A DNA stretch of 64,000 nt from Bacteroidota bacterium. Its GTDB lineage: Bacteria > Bacteroidota > Ignavibacteria > UBA10030 > UBA8401. The position numbers and the translations under genes were made by a program. The stretch lies in assembly GCA_041658205.1 (NCBI GenBank), contig JBBAAO010000002.1, forward strand, positions 310,001-374,000. Direction: 5' to 3'. Under the pieces are notes generated by a model. That model saw only the letters and a list, made by a program, of their open reading frames with translations. It was not told the DNA's origin and ran no database searches. This document shows, piece by piece, positions 50,219 through 59,582 of the stretch. The number at the start of each line of letters is the position of its first letter. The stretch's first letter is position 1.

Positions 50219-51945
50219 TGTTCAATTCCTTTTCTCCACAGCTCAAATGTTAACCACCACACCACTTCGGTTTTTAGTGTTGTATCTCCGCGATAATACT
50301 GTTCAATAACGGTGCGAATATATTGATAGTTGTAGGCAGGATGTTCTTGAACATTTTTTGAATACAACAGATCAAGTGTGTAATCTTTCATTAACTCTAA
50401 AAACAGATCAATATGGTTTTCAACATATTGAAACCCGAGTTTTGATTTAATTTTTGTATACAACCATGAAGTTTTTGTAGAAAGTTGAAAAGGATATGTC
50501 ATACCACTTTTCACAAGAGGATAATTTGATAGTACGGGAAAGTTCATTTTAATCAGGTCGCGAAAGAGTCTCCCGTTCCGTCGTAGAGCAACTGGCATAG
50601 TAAAGACCATGTTTACAAAATCTAATTGTGCAAACGGCATAAAATTCAAAATCTGCTTATCCAATCTGGCCTGTTCATCACTTCCAAAATTGGGAAACCG
50701 CGATCGAATAGCCCAAAGATCCAGATAGTTTTCCAAACTGATTTCCCCAATAGCAGGCATTGTGTTCAGCATAGTAGAAATATCATTTCGCGCACCTATG
50801 TGCATCTGCTTGAAAATATCACGGTGAAGGAAATTACCTCGTTGTACATATAAATGCCTAAATAACAGATCAATATTTTGATTGCGAAAAGGTTTTTTTC
50901 CATAGAAGGCAAGCTTGTTCAAATATTGACGCCGAGCAATTTCGCCGTAGCCTCCATCAATCATAATATATTTTGCCGGATCAAGTGATGCAATATTTTG
51001 TAATCGTAACGCAGTGGAAATCGGCTCAACAAGATTTGTTTCCGATGCATAACTTTGGACCAGATGGGCTAATTGCTGTGTTGACGAAATAGCGGTTTGA
51101 AAGATAAAATGTGGAAAATGTTCTTTCTCGGCAATCCTCTTTGGAATAGCAACATCCGGATCGAGAATATGACCAAAGGTATGCGTTTGATAATTCTTAC
51201 GATGAGAACCCATTAAGAATGAAAGAAGTACTCGAGAATCTAACCCACCCGATAAGCCTAATGTGATTTGCTTTAAATCTTGATGTTGTGGGGTAAGATA
51301 TGAAAGTAAACAATCCGTCATATTCTTTTTGGAAAAAACAGTGTTATTAACAGATGGAGTATATGGTTGCTGATAAGATGTGACACTTCCGTTGTGGATC
51401 GTAAGCTTACCCTGTGGTCCAAGCCGGTGTGTATTTTTTGCCAGCGATTGATATGATAGTTGATTCACCAATAGCCAGCGGGAACCGGTGGATTGATAAT
51501 CTATTTCTAATCCGTTGCAATATCTCGAGATCCAGTCAATTCGAGTGCTTAGGATGATCTCATCTTCATTTTGTTTCCAGTACATTGTCCGAAGTCCTAA
51601 CGTATCTGTTCGGATTTCAAACGTATTATTGGCATATGTTACAATAATGAAATGACCGTTTTGTTTACTAACGCCGTCAACATTCTGTACCAAGGCATTC
51701 CACCCAAGAGGAGAAAGAATGGCGGCCTGATGTGGATCACTCTGTATAGCAATTCCCAATCCGATCCAAAAAGAACTATTGTCCGGGGTATTTTCGGAAA
51801 AACATGTTTGAGTATTTCCTCCGCAGGCAAAATAATGGGAGTGTTCTTTGAAATTTTGAAAAAGGTGCTTGTCGTGTACAGTGTGATATCGGGGTAGATC
51901 CTTGACCGTAACGCGGGAACCAATAACACCAAACAACCAACTCAT
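50212..51945 (-). CDS. Asparagine synthetase-like protein without glutaminase Cys
   Basis: A 577-residue protein related to AsnB. The N-terminal Ntn domain begins MSWLFGVIGSR, where functional enzymes read MCGIFGVIG, so the nucleophilic Cys1 is absent and glutamine hydrolysis is not expected. A synthetase domain of the PP-loop type follows with TLGLSGGLDSRVLLSFLMG near residue 229 (SGGxDS) and MIDGGYGEIARRQYL near 331. Lasso-peptide cyclases and beta-lactam synthetases have similar altered N-termini and form amide bonds without glutamine. No RiPP genes are next to it. ATG 51945 lacks a good ribosome-binding site; the frame extends upstream to 52023. Confidence 0.75.
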   Translation of the reverse strand: MSWLFGVIGSRVTVKDLPRYHTVHDKHLFQNFKEHSHYFACGGNTQTCFSENTPDNSSFWIGLGIAIQSDPHQAAILSPLGWNALVQNVDGVSKQNGHFIIVTYANNTFEIRTDTLGLRTMYWKQNEDEIILSTRIDWISRYCNGLEIDYQSTGSRWLLVNQLSYQSLAKNTHRLGPQGKLTIHNGSVTSYQQPYTPSVNNTVFSKKNMTDCLLSYLTPQHQDLKQITLGLSGGLDSRVLLSFLMGSHRKNYQTHTFGHILDPDVAIPKRIAEKEHFPHFIFQTAISSTQQLAHLVQSYASETNLVEPISTALRLQNIASLDPAKYIMIDGGYGEIARRQYLNKLAFYGKKPFRNQNIDLLFRHLYVQRGNFLHRDIFKQMHIGARNDISTMLNTMPAIGEISLENYLDLWAIRSRFPNFGSDEQARLDKQILNFMPFAQLDFVNMVFTMPVALRRNGRLFRDLIKMNFPVLSNYPLVKSGMTYPFQLSTKTSWLYTKIKSKLGFQYVENHIDLFLELMKDYTLDLLYSKNVQEHPAYNYQYIRTVIEQYYRGDTTLKTEVVWWLTFELWRKGIEQK

Positions 51946-52154
51946 GCAGACGGCTTTTAGCAAAGTGAGAAAATAGTGATGGAAATATACAAAATATTCA
52001 TAACATGAAATCTTTACGAACAATTTTGCAATTCAGCTCAATCTTACCTATTTTACGCCTGAGTAAGTTATTAGCTGTTTTGTAACTGCTCAGGGGGAAA
52101 TAATTCATGCATCAGGTGGTATAAACACTCTGAGTAGGTACATTGTTTTTTATT

Positions 52155-53303
52155 ATGGAATTTGAAGAGTTCGACATAGAGTTTCTTGCACAAAAGTTAG
52201 CAGAAAATCCGCAATCGCCTCTCTTTGCGCGGCTAGCCGATATATATTTGGGGAGAGAACAATCTGCCGAAGCGATGATGCTGTTGGAAGAAGGAATAAA
52301 ACTCTTCCCGAATTATTATGCCGGCTACATTGTTCTTGGTAAAGCTCATCTGGCTTTTAAGGAATATTCCAAGTCGCAAAGTGCTTTTGAAAAAGCATTG
52401 GAATTATCACCGTTCAATCAGACGGCAGCTCAGCTGCTGATCTCCGTCCCCAATAAACCGGATGAATCAACACGAACGACGGAAGAAAATTATTTCAAGC
52501 CGCCGACAGCTGTGAAACCGGAAGCAGAACAACAATTCTCTTCGCCGGAATCAGTGCAAGAAACTACTCAACAGATACCATTTGAAACTCCAAGTGTTGA
52601 AGAGTTAAGTTTTAGTCAGCCATTGAGCAGTGTTGCAGAACCGGAGTTTGAACAACCGATCGTTCAACAGCAAGAATACCAACCCGTTTCAGAAGAGCTT
52701 CCCATCTCCTCAGAAGCGTTTCCTTCATACGATGATTATTTTGCACAAAACCAATCACGGATCAATACGCAATCACCCGTTTCATTGGATGAATTTCTCA
52801 ACAATGTTCAGCCTGCGGAACAGACAACTGTTGTTGTTGAAGATCATTCTCTTGATTTCATGAAGGAATCCTTTGACACTTCAGTACCGGATACTCAGCG
52901 GGAAACCCATACAGATCCGGAGCCGGTGTTTGCATCTCCGGAGCAAGCACAGCTGTTTGCAGAAATGAATGCGATGAATGAAGAATCGCCGATTGATATG
53001 GCATCGCCATCTACAGATATTGATTCGCTGGCAGAGAAGTTGCAAAGTGCAGAGAAGATAGTTCCGCAGGAAAATTATCAGCCGCAGAATCCTGTTCCTC
53101 AGGAAACTAAGGATGAGCAGGCGTATGAAACTGATGCTGTCACACCGACATTAGCTGAAATCTATGCACAGCAAGGGGAGTATCGCGCAGCGATACAAGC
53201 GTATGAAATTTTAATGTTTTCTCAGCCTGCCAAGGGGGGAGAGTTCCAGCAGCGGATCAGAGAATTGCAGCAGTTGCAAATGGAAAAAGAAGGATTGATT
53301 TAA
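52155..53303 (+). CDS. TPR protein with long acidic, Gln/Pro-rich linker
   Basis: A 382-residue protein with TPR motifs at about residues 8-105 (PLFARLADIYLGREQSAEAMMLLEEGIKLFPNYYAGYIVLGKAHLAFKEYSKSQSAFEKALELSP) and one more near the end (PTLAEIYAQQGEYRAAIQAYEILMFSQP). Between them is about 200 residues of low complexity rich in Glu, Gln, Pro and Ser, probably disordered. No signal peptide is apparent, so it should be a cytoplasmic scaffold. Function unknown. ATG 52155 is chosen; an upstream TTG exists. Confidence 0.7.
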   Translation: MEFEEFDIEFLAQKLAENPQSPLFARLADIYLGREQSAEAMMLLEEGIKLFPNYYAGYIVLGKAHLAFKEYSKSQSAFEKALELSPFNQTAAQLLISVPNKPDESTRTTEENYFKPPTAVKPEAEQQFSSPESVQETTQQIPFETPSVEELSFSQPLSSVAEPEFEQPIVQQQEYQPVSEELPISSEAFPSYDDYFAQNQSRINTQSPVSLDEFLNNVQPAEQTTVVVEDHSLDFMKESFDTSVPDTQRETHTDPEPVFASPEQAQLFAEMNAMNEESPIDMASPSTDIDSLAEKLQSAEKIVPQENYQPQNPVPQETKDEQAYETDAVTPTLAEIYAQQGEYRAAIQAYEILMFSQPAKGGEFQQRIRELQQLQMEKEGLI

Positions 53304-53338
53304 AACGACACTCCCCGCAGAAGCGGGGAGTGTCGTTT
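53303..53338. terminator. Bidirectional terminator between TPR gene and rpsT
   Basis: A 16-bp perfect stem (53303-53318 with 53323-53338) with loop AGAA begins at the last base of the TPR stop codon. The A-rich start and T-rich end allow termination in both directions between the convergent genes. Confidence 0.85.
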
Positions 53339-53352
53339 GCAGCAACAAACAA

Positions 53353-53607
53353 TTACTTCAGTTTGTTCACAAGCTTAGTCAATTTCGATTTCAAATTTGC
53401 TGCTTTGTTTGCGTGAATCACTTTCTTTCCAGCAAGTTTATCCAGAAACGACACCGTCTCTTTTAAGACAGTCTGTGCAGAATCTTTCGATTCTGATGAA
53501 CGAACTTTTTTCAACATTGTTTTCATTGTTGATTTTTCCGCAACATTGCGTTTTGCCCGCCGTTCGTTGGAGCGGATACGTTTTTCCGCTGATTGATGCT
53601 GTGCCAT
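53353..53607 (-). CDS. rpsT: 30S ribosomal protein S20
   Basis: An 84-residue basic protein of the size and composition of S20, which binds 16S rRNA near the base of the small subunit. Recognisable parts are QHQSAEKRIRSNERRAKRN at the start and LDKLAGKKVIHANKAANLKSKLTKLVNKL at the end (usual 'KGxIHkNkAARxKSRLx'). AGGAG lies eight bases before the ATG. It stands between convergent and same-strand genes with a strong terminator downstream. Confidence 0.93.
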   Translation of the reverse strand: MAQHQSAEKRIRSNERRAKRNVAEKSTMKTMLKKVRSSESKDSAQTVLKETVSFLDKLAGKKVIHANKAANLKSKLTKLVNKLK

Positions 53608-53668
53608 GTGTTTCTCCTGATGTATTTCAATGAATGAAGTGTGTTAGTATAATTAAAATTCGATCGAG

Positions 53669-54937
53669 TTACAATTTCTTTTCCCAGTAGATTGTCCTGC
53701 GCAGTTCGTCTACCCATTGTTCGTATTTATTGCTCAGCTTGAACTGAAGGGCCAGCTGTTCTATCCGCTTATAATCATCGTTCAGATTGATTGGGTGTTC
53801 TGCTGTGACCGACCGGACGAAAATGATATGGTATCCATATTTGCTCTGCACGGTCAACTTTCTGGGCTCGCTAATGTCTCCTGCTTTTGCCGTTTTCACA
53901 AACTCTTCATACGCCGGATCAAGCTGATCTGAAGCGACTCTACCAAGATCTCCGCCGACGTCTTTCGTATCGTTATCTTCGGAATATCGACGTGCAAGCA
54001 CTCCGAAACTTTCTCCTTTAACAGCTGCTTCACGAATCCGTTTTAATTGCGCGATTGTTGAATCGTCATTCGCCTGAGACATTTCAATTGGGAAGAGAAT
54101 ATGTCGTGTTCGTACAGCATCGCCACGACGTTCAACAAGTTGAATAATGTGATAGCCGAACTGCGTCTTAACTGGTTTGGAGATATCTTTTTCAGATAAC
54201 GTAAATGCGACCTCTTCAAATTCTTTTACGAACGAACCGCGGCGGGCAAATCCAAGATCACCACCTTGTGCAGCTGATCCATCCGATGAATACCGTTTTG
54301 CAAATTCCGCAAAATCACCCCCTGCTTTAATGCTGTCGGCGATTGATTGTACTTTATTAAATAGCAGTTTCAATACGGAAGAATCTGGTTTCGGTTCAAC
54401 ATAGATGTGGCTTAATTCGAATTCCATCGGAACTTTTGGAATACTGTCTTTATATGTTGCGAAAAATTCTTCCACTTCTCGGCGCGACACTGTCAGTTGT
54501 GTTTGGCGCTGCTGCTGAATTTTTTGCACAAGCATCTGTTTTCGGATAAGCTCGCGGAACTGGAAGTCGCGCTTCATTCTATTGATGGTCATTCCGTACA
54601 TCTCTTCCAGTTTCTGCTGACTTCCCACTTGATACGTCATACGCTGAATTTGTTGTTCAAGTCGTTCGGTCACTTCTTCATCGGAAACGATGACGCTGTC
54701 CTCAATAGCCTGTGCAAGCACAAGTTTATCATTGATCATGCCATCCAACACACGGTCTCGTAATTCTTTCGACTTTGAATCGAGTCGATTTTGTACGGCC
54801 AGTTGTTGAACGGTAAAATTCAAATCGGACTCAGTAATAACCTCTTTGTCCACGACAGCGATGATCCTGTCGAGTGATTGTTGCGCCGTTGCACCGCTGA
54901 CGAGCAGCGATAATAATAAACATATTCTCATCGTCAT
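53669..54937 (-). CDS. surA: SurA-like periplasmic peptidyl-prolyl isomerase
   Basis: A 422-residue periplasmic chaperone. Signal peptide to about residue 18 (LLLSLLVSGATAQ), then a SurA N-terminal helical domain starting LDRIIAVVDKEVITESDLN, then two PpiC parvulin domains near residues 170-265 (SHIYVEPKPDSS...GGDLGFARRGSFVKEFEEVAFTL...QFGYHIIQLVERR) and 275-380 (RHILFPIEMSQ...GGDLGRVASDQLDPAYEEF). SurA escorts outer-membrane proteins. It starts three bases after the stop of the preceding PpiC-type gene and is the last of three such genes in one operon. Confidence 0.88.
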   Translation of the reverse strand: MTMRICLLLSLLVSGATAQQSLDRIIAVVDKEVITESDLNFTVQQLAVQNRLDSKSKELRDRVLDGMINDKLVLAQAIEDSVIVSDEEVTERLEQQIQRMTYQVGSQQKLEEMYGMTINRMKRDFQFRELIRKQMLVQKIQQQRQTQLTVSRREVEEFFATYKDSIPKVPMEFELSHIYVEPKPDSSVLKLLFNKVQSIADSIKAGGDFAEFAKRYSSDGSAAQGGDLGFARRGSFVKEFEEVAFTLSEKDISKPVKTQFGYHIIQLVERRGDAVRTRHILFPIEMSQANDDSTIAQLKRIREAAVKGESFGVLARRYSEDNDTKDVGGDLGRVASDQLDPAYEEFVKTAKAGDISEPRKLTVQSKYGYHIIFVRSVTAEHPINLNDDYKRIEQLALQFKLSNKYEQWVDELRRTIYWEKKL

Positions 54938-54940
54938 GTA

Positions 54941-55825
54941 TTAGTCCATTCCTTTGGTAGAATCTGTTCCCGCAATCATCATGGTCACAGTGTGTTTCAT
55001 GCGCAGCTCCTGTAAAAATTGCTGATATTTTTTTTGGCGGCGTTCCATTGCCAATCGGTTACGGATATCTGTTTCAACATACTGCAACGGTGAGATAGAG
55101 CTCTCTTTAAATTGTCCCAGCGAACGAAGCACAACATGTCCAACACTGGTCTTTACCGGAAACGATACTTCCGACATTCCAAGTGCACCGGCCACTTTCC
55201 ACAATTCCTGCGGATAGAGCGACGACTTGGTATAAAAAAGAGAATCAGAATACGAGAGCAATCCTTTTGACGGATTGGAACGAAACTGTTCGATCGTTTT
55301 ATCCCATTCGCCGTTATTCAATGTCTCTGTGCGAAATTGATTTGCAGATTCAAATTCGTTGAAGATAACAACTGACAATCGAATAATACTTTCGCGAAGA
55401 ATAAACTCGTCACTGTGATTCTGAAAATAGGCTGCAAGTTCATCACGCCGGACATCATTGGATGCAAGCGAATACACCTCTTTTTCCAACAATTCGGCAA
55501 TACTCAGTTGTTTGCGCGCTTCTGTCATTTTTTGCTGTATCTGTTCGGACACATCATAACCGCGCTGCTGTGCTTCCTGATACAACAATTCATTGGTCAC
55601 CCAGCGACTTGCATATTGCTGGATATCGTTCTGTGTCAATGTGCGGGAAGGATCGACATTTGCCTTAATCATTTCCATTGTCAATGATTGATTGTTCACC
55701 CGAGCAACGACCGATCCATTTTGTTCCGGTTCGGTGCATCCGATGACCAGCAACAGGAGCAGACTGAAAAAGAAAAGAGGAAAGCGATAGACGCTTTCCT
55801 CTGTATGGCAATTGCAATATGTCAT
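54941..55825 (-). CDS. SurA N-domain-type lipoprotein chaperone
   Basis: A 294-residue lipoprotein (hydrophobic stretch ending LLVIGCTEPEQ, Cys near residue 30). It has a SurA/PrsA-like N-terminal domain (VVARVNNQSLTMEMIKANVDPSRTLTQ...YASRWVTNELLYQEAQQRGYDV) and a C-terminal region resembling a degenerate parvulin domain (SEVSFPVKTSVGHVVLRSLG). The parvulin glycine motifs are poor, so isomerase activity is doubtful. ATG 55825 overlaps the stop of the preceding gene; the frame extends further but inside that gene. Confidence 0.78.
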   Translation of the reverse strand: MTYCNCHTEESVYRFPLFFFSLLLLLVIGCTEPEQNGSVVARVNNQSLTMEMIKANVDPSRTLTQNDIQQYASRWVTNELLYQEAQQRGYDVSEQIQQKMTEARKQLSIAELLEKEVYSLASNDVRRDELAAYFQNHSDEFILRESIIRLSVVIFNEFESANQFRTETLNNGEWDKTIEQFRSNPSKGLLSYSDSLFYTKSSLYPQELWKVAGALGMSEVSFPVKTSVGHVVLRSLGQFKESSISPLQYVETDIRNRLAMERRQKKYQQFLQELRMKHTVTMMIAGTDSTKGMD

Positions 55826-57927
55826 TGTTTCTCTGATGCCGCGGTTGCCGGCGGTTTTGCAAAGGTTTTTGCCAATGCGTCTGCATTGAGTTGTACAGGA
55901 TATTTTTTCTGCAGCGATTGGAACCATTCGTCACTTAATCGTTTTGTTTCATATTCTTGGAATGCTCCGGAAACCTCCGATTGTGCTTCTTCGAATGTTT
56001 TTTCGCGCGCGGGATCTTTTTTTAATGCTTTCACAAAGGAAAATCCCCCTTCGTTCGGGAAATAGGTAATGGTATCTTTTTCCGGAATTCCCCAAGCACG
56101 TTGTGTCACTGTGTTGGTGGAAAGAGGTTGTAAACCTAACACTCCGCGGGTTTCGAGTGTTGTACCGCGAACATTGTACAGAGCAGCGGCTGAATCAAAA
56201 CTAATTGGTGCCACAACAATTTTTACAGTGTCGTAGGCTGCTTTTTTGCTCTTTCCTTTTTGTTTTTTGGCAACGAGTGAATCAACAGTATAACCCGTCA
56301 TTGCTTTTTGCACAAGTTGTGCAACACTGTCTGATGGTACAAAGATTTCTTGCACATTCACCCGGTCCGGCCATTGATACGTTGCACTTCGTTCTGCATG
56401 ATATTTTTTCAGGATGGAGTCTGACGGCTGAACTTTGTTCCATACATTCTCTTGTTCCGCTTTGAAAAGGAGAATACCTTCTTCGTATTCCTTCATTGTG
56501 CGGTTGAAGTCCGGGAATTTTCCTTCCAGTTGTCGAGCGTGATGTTCTGCAATCAAACCGGTACCGACCTTGCTGACAATAGTTTGGATAGTGAACGGAA
56601 GTTTCAATGCCAAATTTTTCAAATCCTGATTCGTTTTTGTTAATTCAATCAGTTCATCTACGGTTACTTTTCTGTCGCCGAAGGTGTAGATGACCAATGC
56701 TCGCGTCGCCGCGGAAACAGTGCTGTCCCAATTGATATCGCTTGTTGTTTTCGACGTATCGACACTCACCGAGAATGCTTTTACCGCATCATTGTTCTCT
56801 TTGAATGAATACAACGTACGGAGTTTATTCACCATCGTGTTGTAATCATATTGAAAACGATAGTTCTGGTAATCAGTTTTTAATTGTTGTTCCATTTCTT
56901 TAAATGGAGCAATTCCTTGCGCGTGATCCCGTTTAATGATGTGATATCCGAATTGTGTCTTCACGATTCCGGAAACTTCGCCGTCCTTAAGATCGAAAAG
57001 AACTTCATCAAATTCTCTCACCGTTCTTCCGCGTTCAATAAATCCAAGATCGCCGCCTCGTTCTGCGCTGTAGGTATCGTCGGACAAATTGCGGGCTGTT
57101 TCGGCGAAATCTTTTCCCGCTTTAATAGAATCCAATATAGTCTTAATTTCTTCATACGCTTTTGCAGAATCTGCGGGATTTGCGCCGCGCGTATGCCGCT
57201 TCATGATGTGGCTTGCTTTTACCGCACCTTGGTTGTTTTTTATATCGGTCACTTTAATAATGTGATAACCAAATTGAGTTTTCACTGGGACCAATGTAAT
57301 TTCACCCGGTTTTAAACTGTAAGCAACATCTTCAAATTCCGGTACCAATTGTCCGGCACTGAAATAATACAGATCACCTTTATTGTTTTGAACTGAAGGA
57401 TCCCGGGAATTATTCAAGGCTAATTCTTCAAAAGAAATTCCAAATTTCAATGAATCAATGATTGCTAATCCTTCATTAAATGCCATCAATGTATCTTCTG
57501 GATTTGCGGAGGTTGTTCCTACCAGGATATGACTTGCACGGAGTACCTTTAATTTACGTTGATACATCATTTCCAATGCCGGCTTGGTGATTTCCTTTTC
57601 CAGCATGTATGAAACAGCAAGATTTTTTCGATAATCGTTCAGTTCATTTTTCAATTCTTTGTCATTGTTATATCCAAGAGAGTAAGCTTCTTTCACTTTT
57701 AGTCGAAATTTTACATAGAGATCCAAAAACTTTTGGCGATCTTCCACCGATGTTTTTGCCGCAGCTTCCCAGCCGCCGTTATTCTTTGCATAGACCTGCT
57801 CAAAATCTTGGATCGTGATCTTATCACCGGCAATATCTGCAACGTACGAACTTGAACCGCCGCAGCCAATGATTCCCGCAAATATTGCGAAAACGAGGGT
57901 GGTCATCATTAACTTTTTCAATTGCAT
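55822..57927 (-). CDS. Multi-PpiC peptidyl-prolyl isomerase lipoprotein
   Basis: A 701-residue lipoprotein (AIFAGIIGCGGSSS, Cys near residue 22) with an N-terminal SurA-like helical domain and two clear parvulin repeats: about residues 130-235 (RASHILVGTTSANPED...KGDLYYFSAGQLVPEFEDVAYSL...QFGYHIIKVTDIK) and 238-345 (KASHIMKRHTRGANP...GGDLGFIERGRTVREFDEVLFDL...QFGYHIIKRDHAQG). The remaining ~350 residues are helical with a further degenerate repeat. It likely folds outer-membrane or T9SS cargo proteins in the periplasm. First gene of the three-gene chaperone operon; AGAGGAG precedes the ATG. Confidence 0.85.
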   Translation of the reverse strand: MQLKKLMMTTLVFAIFAGIIGCGGSSSYVADIAGDKITIQDFEQVYAKNNGGWEAAAKTSVEDRQKFLDLYVKFRLKVKEAYSLGYNNDKELKNELNDYRKNLAVSYMLEKEITKPALEMMYQRKLKVLRASHILVGTTSANPEDTLMAFNEGLAIIDSLKFGISFEELALNNSRDPSVQNNKGDLYYFSAGQLVPEFEDVAYSLKPGEITLVPVKTQFGYHIIKVTDIKNNQGAVKASHIMKRHTRGANPADSAKAYEEIKTILDSIKAGKDFAETARNLSDDTYSAERGGDLGFIERGRTVREFDEVLFDLKDGEVSGIVKTQFGYHIIKRDHAQGIAPFKEMEQQLKTDYQNYRFQYDYNTMVNKLRTLYSFKENNDAVKAFSVSVDTSKTTSDINWDSTVSAATRALVIYTFGDRKVTVDELIELTKTNQDLKNLALKLPFTIQTIVSKVGTGLIAEHHARQLEGKFPDFNRTMKEYEEGILLFKAEQENVWNKVQPSDSILKKYHAERSATYQWPDRVNVQEIFVPSDSVAQLVQKAMTGYTVDSLVAKKQKGKSKKAAYDTVKIVVAPISFDSAAALYNVRGTTLETRGVLGLQPLSTNTVTQRAWGIPEKDTITYFPNEGGFSFVKALKKDPAREKTFEEAQSEVSGAFQEYETKRLSDEWFQSLQKKYPVQLNADALAKTFAKPPATAASEKQ

Positions 57928-58116
57928 AACTGAAAAACTCCTCTATATGGAATAAATTGTAATGAAAAAAACGTTGTAAGTATATAAAAATACTGAAATT
58001 AGGGCTGATAAGCAATATTTGGGTGTTATCCCAGCCAGTCAATCGTTCCTTAGACGTCTTCGAAATATCGTTGTTCCCAAGTGGTTTTTCTACACCAACT
58101 TCTCTATTTTTGGCTT

Positions 58117-58299
58117 ATGGATTATTTTGGAACGTTTCATTGCTCATTTTGCGGGGAAGAAAACGAGGTCTTTGTAGAACCAGAGGGAGGGGAAGAACAA
58201 ACCTTGACGGAGGATTGTTCTGTCTGCTGCCGTCCAAACGTGCTAAATATTCGTATTATAGATCAGACCATCATTATTGAATCAGAATTTGAAGGATAA
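58117..58299 (+). CDS. CPXCG motif-containing cysteine-rich protein
   Basis: A 60-residue zinc-ribbon-like protein with FHCSFCGEENEVFVEPEGG and, later, EDCSVCCRPNVL, the CPxCG...DCxVCCRP pattern of this small family (the first Pro is Ser here). Two CxxC pairs should bind one zinc ion. Function unknown. ATG 58117 begins at the family start; an upstream in-frame ATG adds a hydrophobic, unrelated stretch. Three bases separate it from the DinB-like gene. Confidence 0.8.
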   Translation: MDYFGTFHCSFCGEENEVFVEPEGGEEQTLTEDCSVCCRPNVLNIRIIDQTIIIESEFEG

Positions 58300-58302
58300 C
58301 AG

Positions 58303-58794
58303 ATGACCTCGCTGCAATTTCGCGACTATGCCGAAAAACAACTGGCTCCCACCGAACCAATGTTCTTGCTTGTTCCACCGGATCAAAAAGATTGGAAACC
58401 AACAGAAGAGTCATTCACCGTCGGTCAGTTAATGTATCACATGGCGTATGCGTTACGATTTAATGCAAATGGGATTCTGAAAAATGAATGGGCGCTTCCA
58501 TCACTGCGGCATGTCTTTATTACGAACAGAAGAACACCGAGCGCTACAGTTGAAGAGTGTGTGAATCTGTATCGCGAAAACGTAAAATACTTTTTTGATA
58601 TTTTTTCAATAATGAACAACGAAGAATTTCAGACGGGAGAATTGGATACGCTGCAATTAGGGCGTGCGCAAAAATGGCGCATGTCGCTTTTTGCACTGGA
58701 ACATCATTTAAATCACAAAGCGGAACTTTTTATGTACTTGAAGTTGATGGGAGTGAAAGTAAATTCGAAAGATTTATACGGCGCGTTGGGTTAA
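58303..58794 (+). CDS. DinB-like four-helix metalloprotein
   Basis: A 163-residue DinB/YfiT-fold protein. The metal-binding His triad can be read as one His in MYHMAYALR near residue 46 and two in LEHHLNHKAELFMYLKLMG near 130-134. Such proteins act as thiol-dependent transferases or have unknown roles. It is co-directional with the CPXCG gene and probably co-transcribed. Confidence 0.75.
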   Translation: MTSLQFRDYAEKQLAPTEPMFLLVPPDQKDWKPTEESFTVGQLMYHMAYALRFNANGILKNEWALPSLRHVFITNRRTPSATVEECVNLYRENVKYFFDIFSIMNNEEFQTGELDTLQLGRAQKWRMSLFALEHHLNHKAELFMYLKLMGVKVNSKDLYGALG

Positions 58795-58820
58795 GTTGTG
58801 AAGATGCAACAAGAAAAGAG

Positions 58821-59582
58821 TTACGCTGCTTTTTTTAAAGCGTTTTGAGCAAACCAAAACGAAAGAAGCAGGAACGTGAGAAAACAGACTGCCTCGATCA
58901 TTATTGTTCCTCCATTCCCAATCCCAATTGTGAGATACCGTAAGATGTCTGTATGCCAAGTGAGTGGATTTGCGTAGGAAATGTAACGCAGCCATTCCGG
59001 CACTGCATCCAACGGATAGAACATACTGCTGACGAACATCAGAACGAAGTATGCAACATTGATCAGAGTATTAAAGGTGTCATTACGACGAATCTTGAAA
59101 GCGACGATCGACAACGCAAAGAACCAACCCGCAATTCCGGCCATCACCGCTATGATTGTTACAGGTATCAAAGCAATATTTACATTGATGCCGAGGATAA
59201 ATATTGCGGCGCTCAACGTCAGTGCGGTTTGTGCTAAGGCCATCACGCATTGAAAGATCATTTTCCCTAGAAGTAACTCCCCCCGCGTCATCGGATAGGT
59301 AAGAAATTCGTAGAAGATACCGTTATCGCGATCAACAAAAAATCCATATGCTTGATTAATTGCACTTCCGAAACATGCCATTGAGAGTACGCCGGCAAGA
59401 AAAAAATCGTTGTACGGAATTGACGTACCCATTGTATTCACGCCGAGTCCAACGGCTTTATTGAAACCGACTCCAAACATTAACAAGTAGAGCAGCGGAA
59501 CAGCCATATCAAAGAAGAGCCATGTAAAACTGGTAAGCCTTATAAGTGCATCGCGGTAGACGACGGCAGCAACATTCCTCAT
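58821..59582 (-). CDS. ABC-2 type transporter permease
   Basis: A 253-residue membrane protein with six membrane segments and the ABC-2 motif region DRDNGIFYEFLTYPMTRGELLLGKMI near residue 82, as in NodJ/DrrB-like exporters. With the ATPase it should export a lipid, polysaccharide or drug. Its ATG overlaps the stop of the ATPase gene (ATGA). Confidence 0.87.
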   Translation of the reverse strand: MRNVAAVVYRDALIRLTSFTWLFFDMAVPLLYLLMFGVGFNKAVGLGVNTMGTSIPYNDFFLAGVLSMACFGSAINQAYGFFVDRDNGIFYEFLTYPMTRGELLLGKMIFQCVMALAQTALTLSAAIFILGINVNIALIPVTIIAVMAGIAGWFFALSIVAFKIRRNDTFNTLINVAYFVLMFVSSMFYPLDAVPEWLRYISYANPLTWHTDILRYLTIGIGNGGTIMIEAVCFLTFLLLSFWFAQNALKKAA

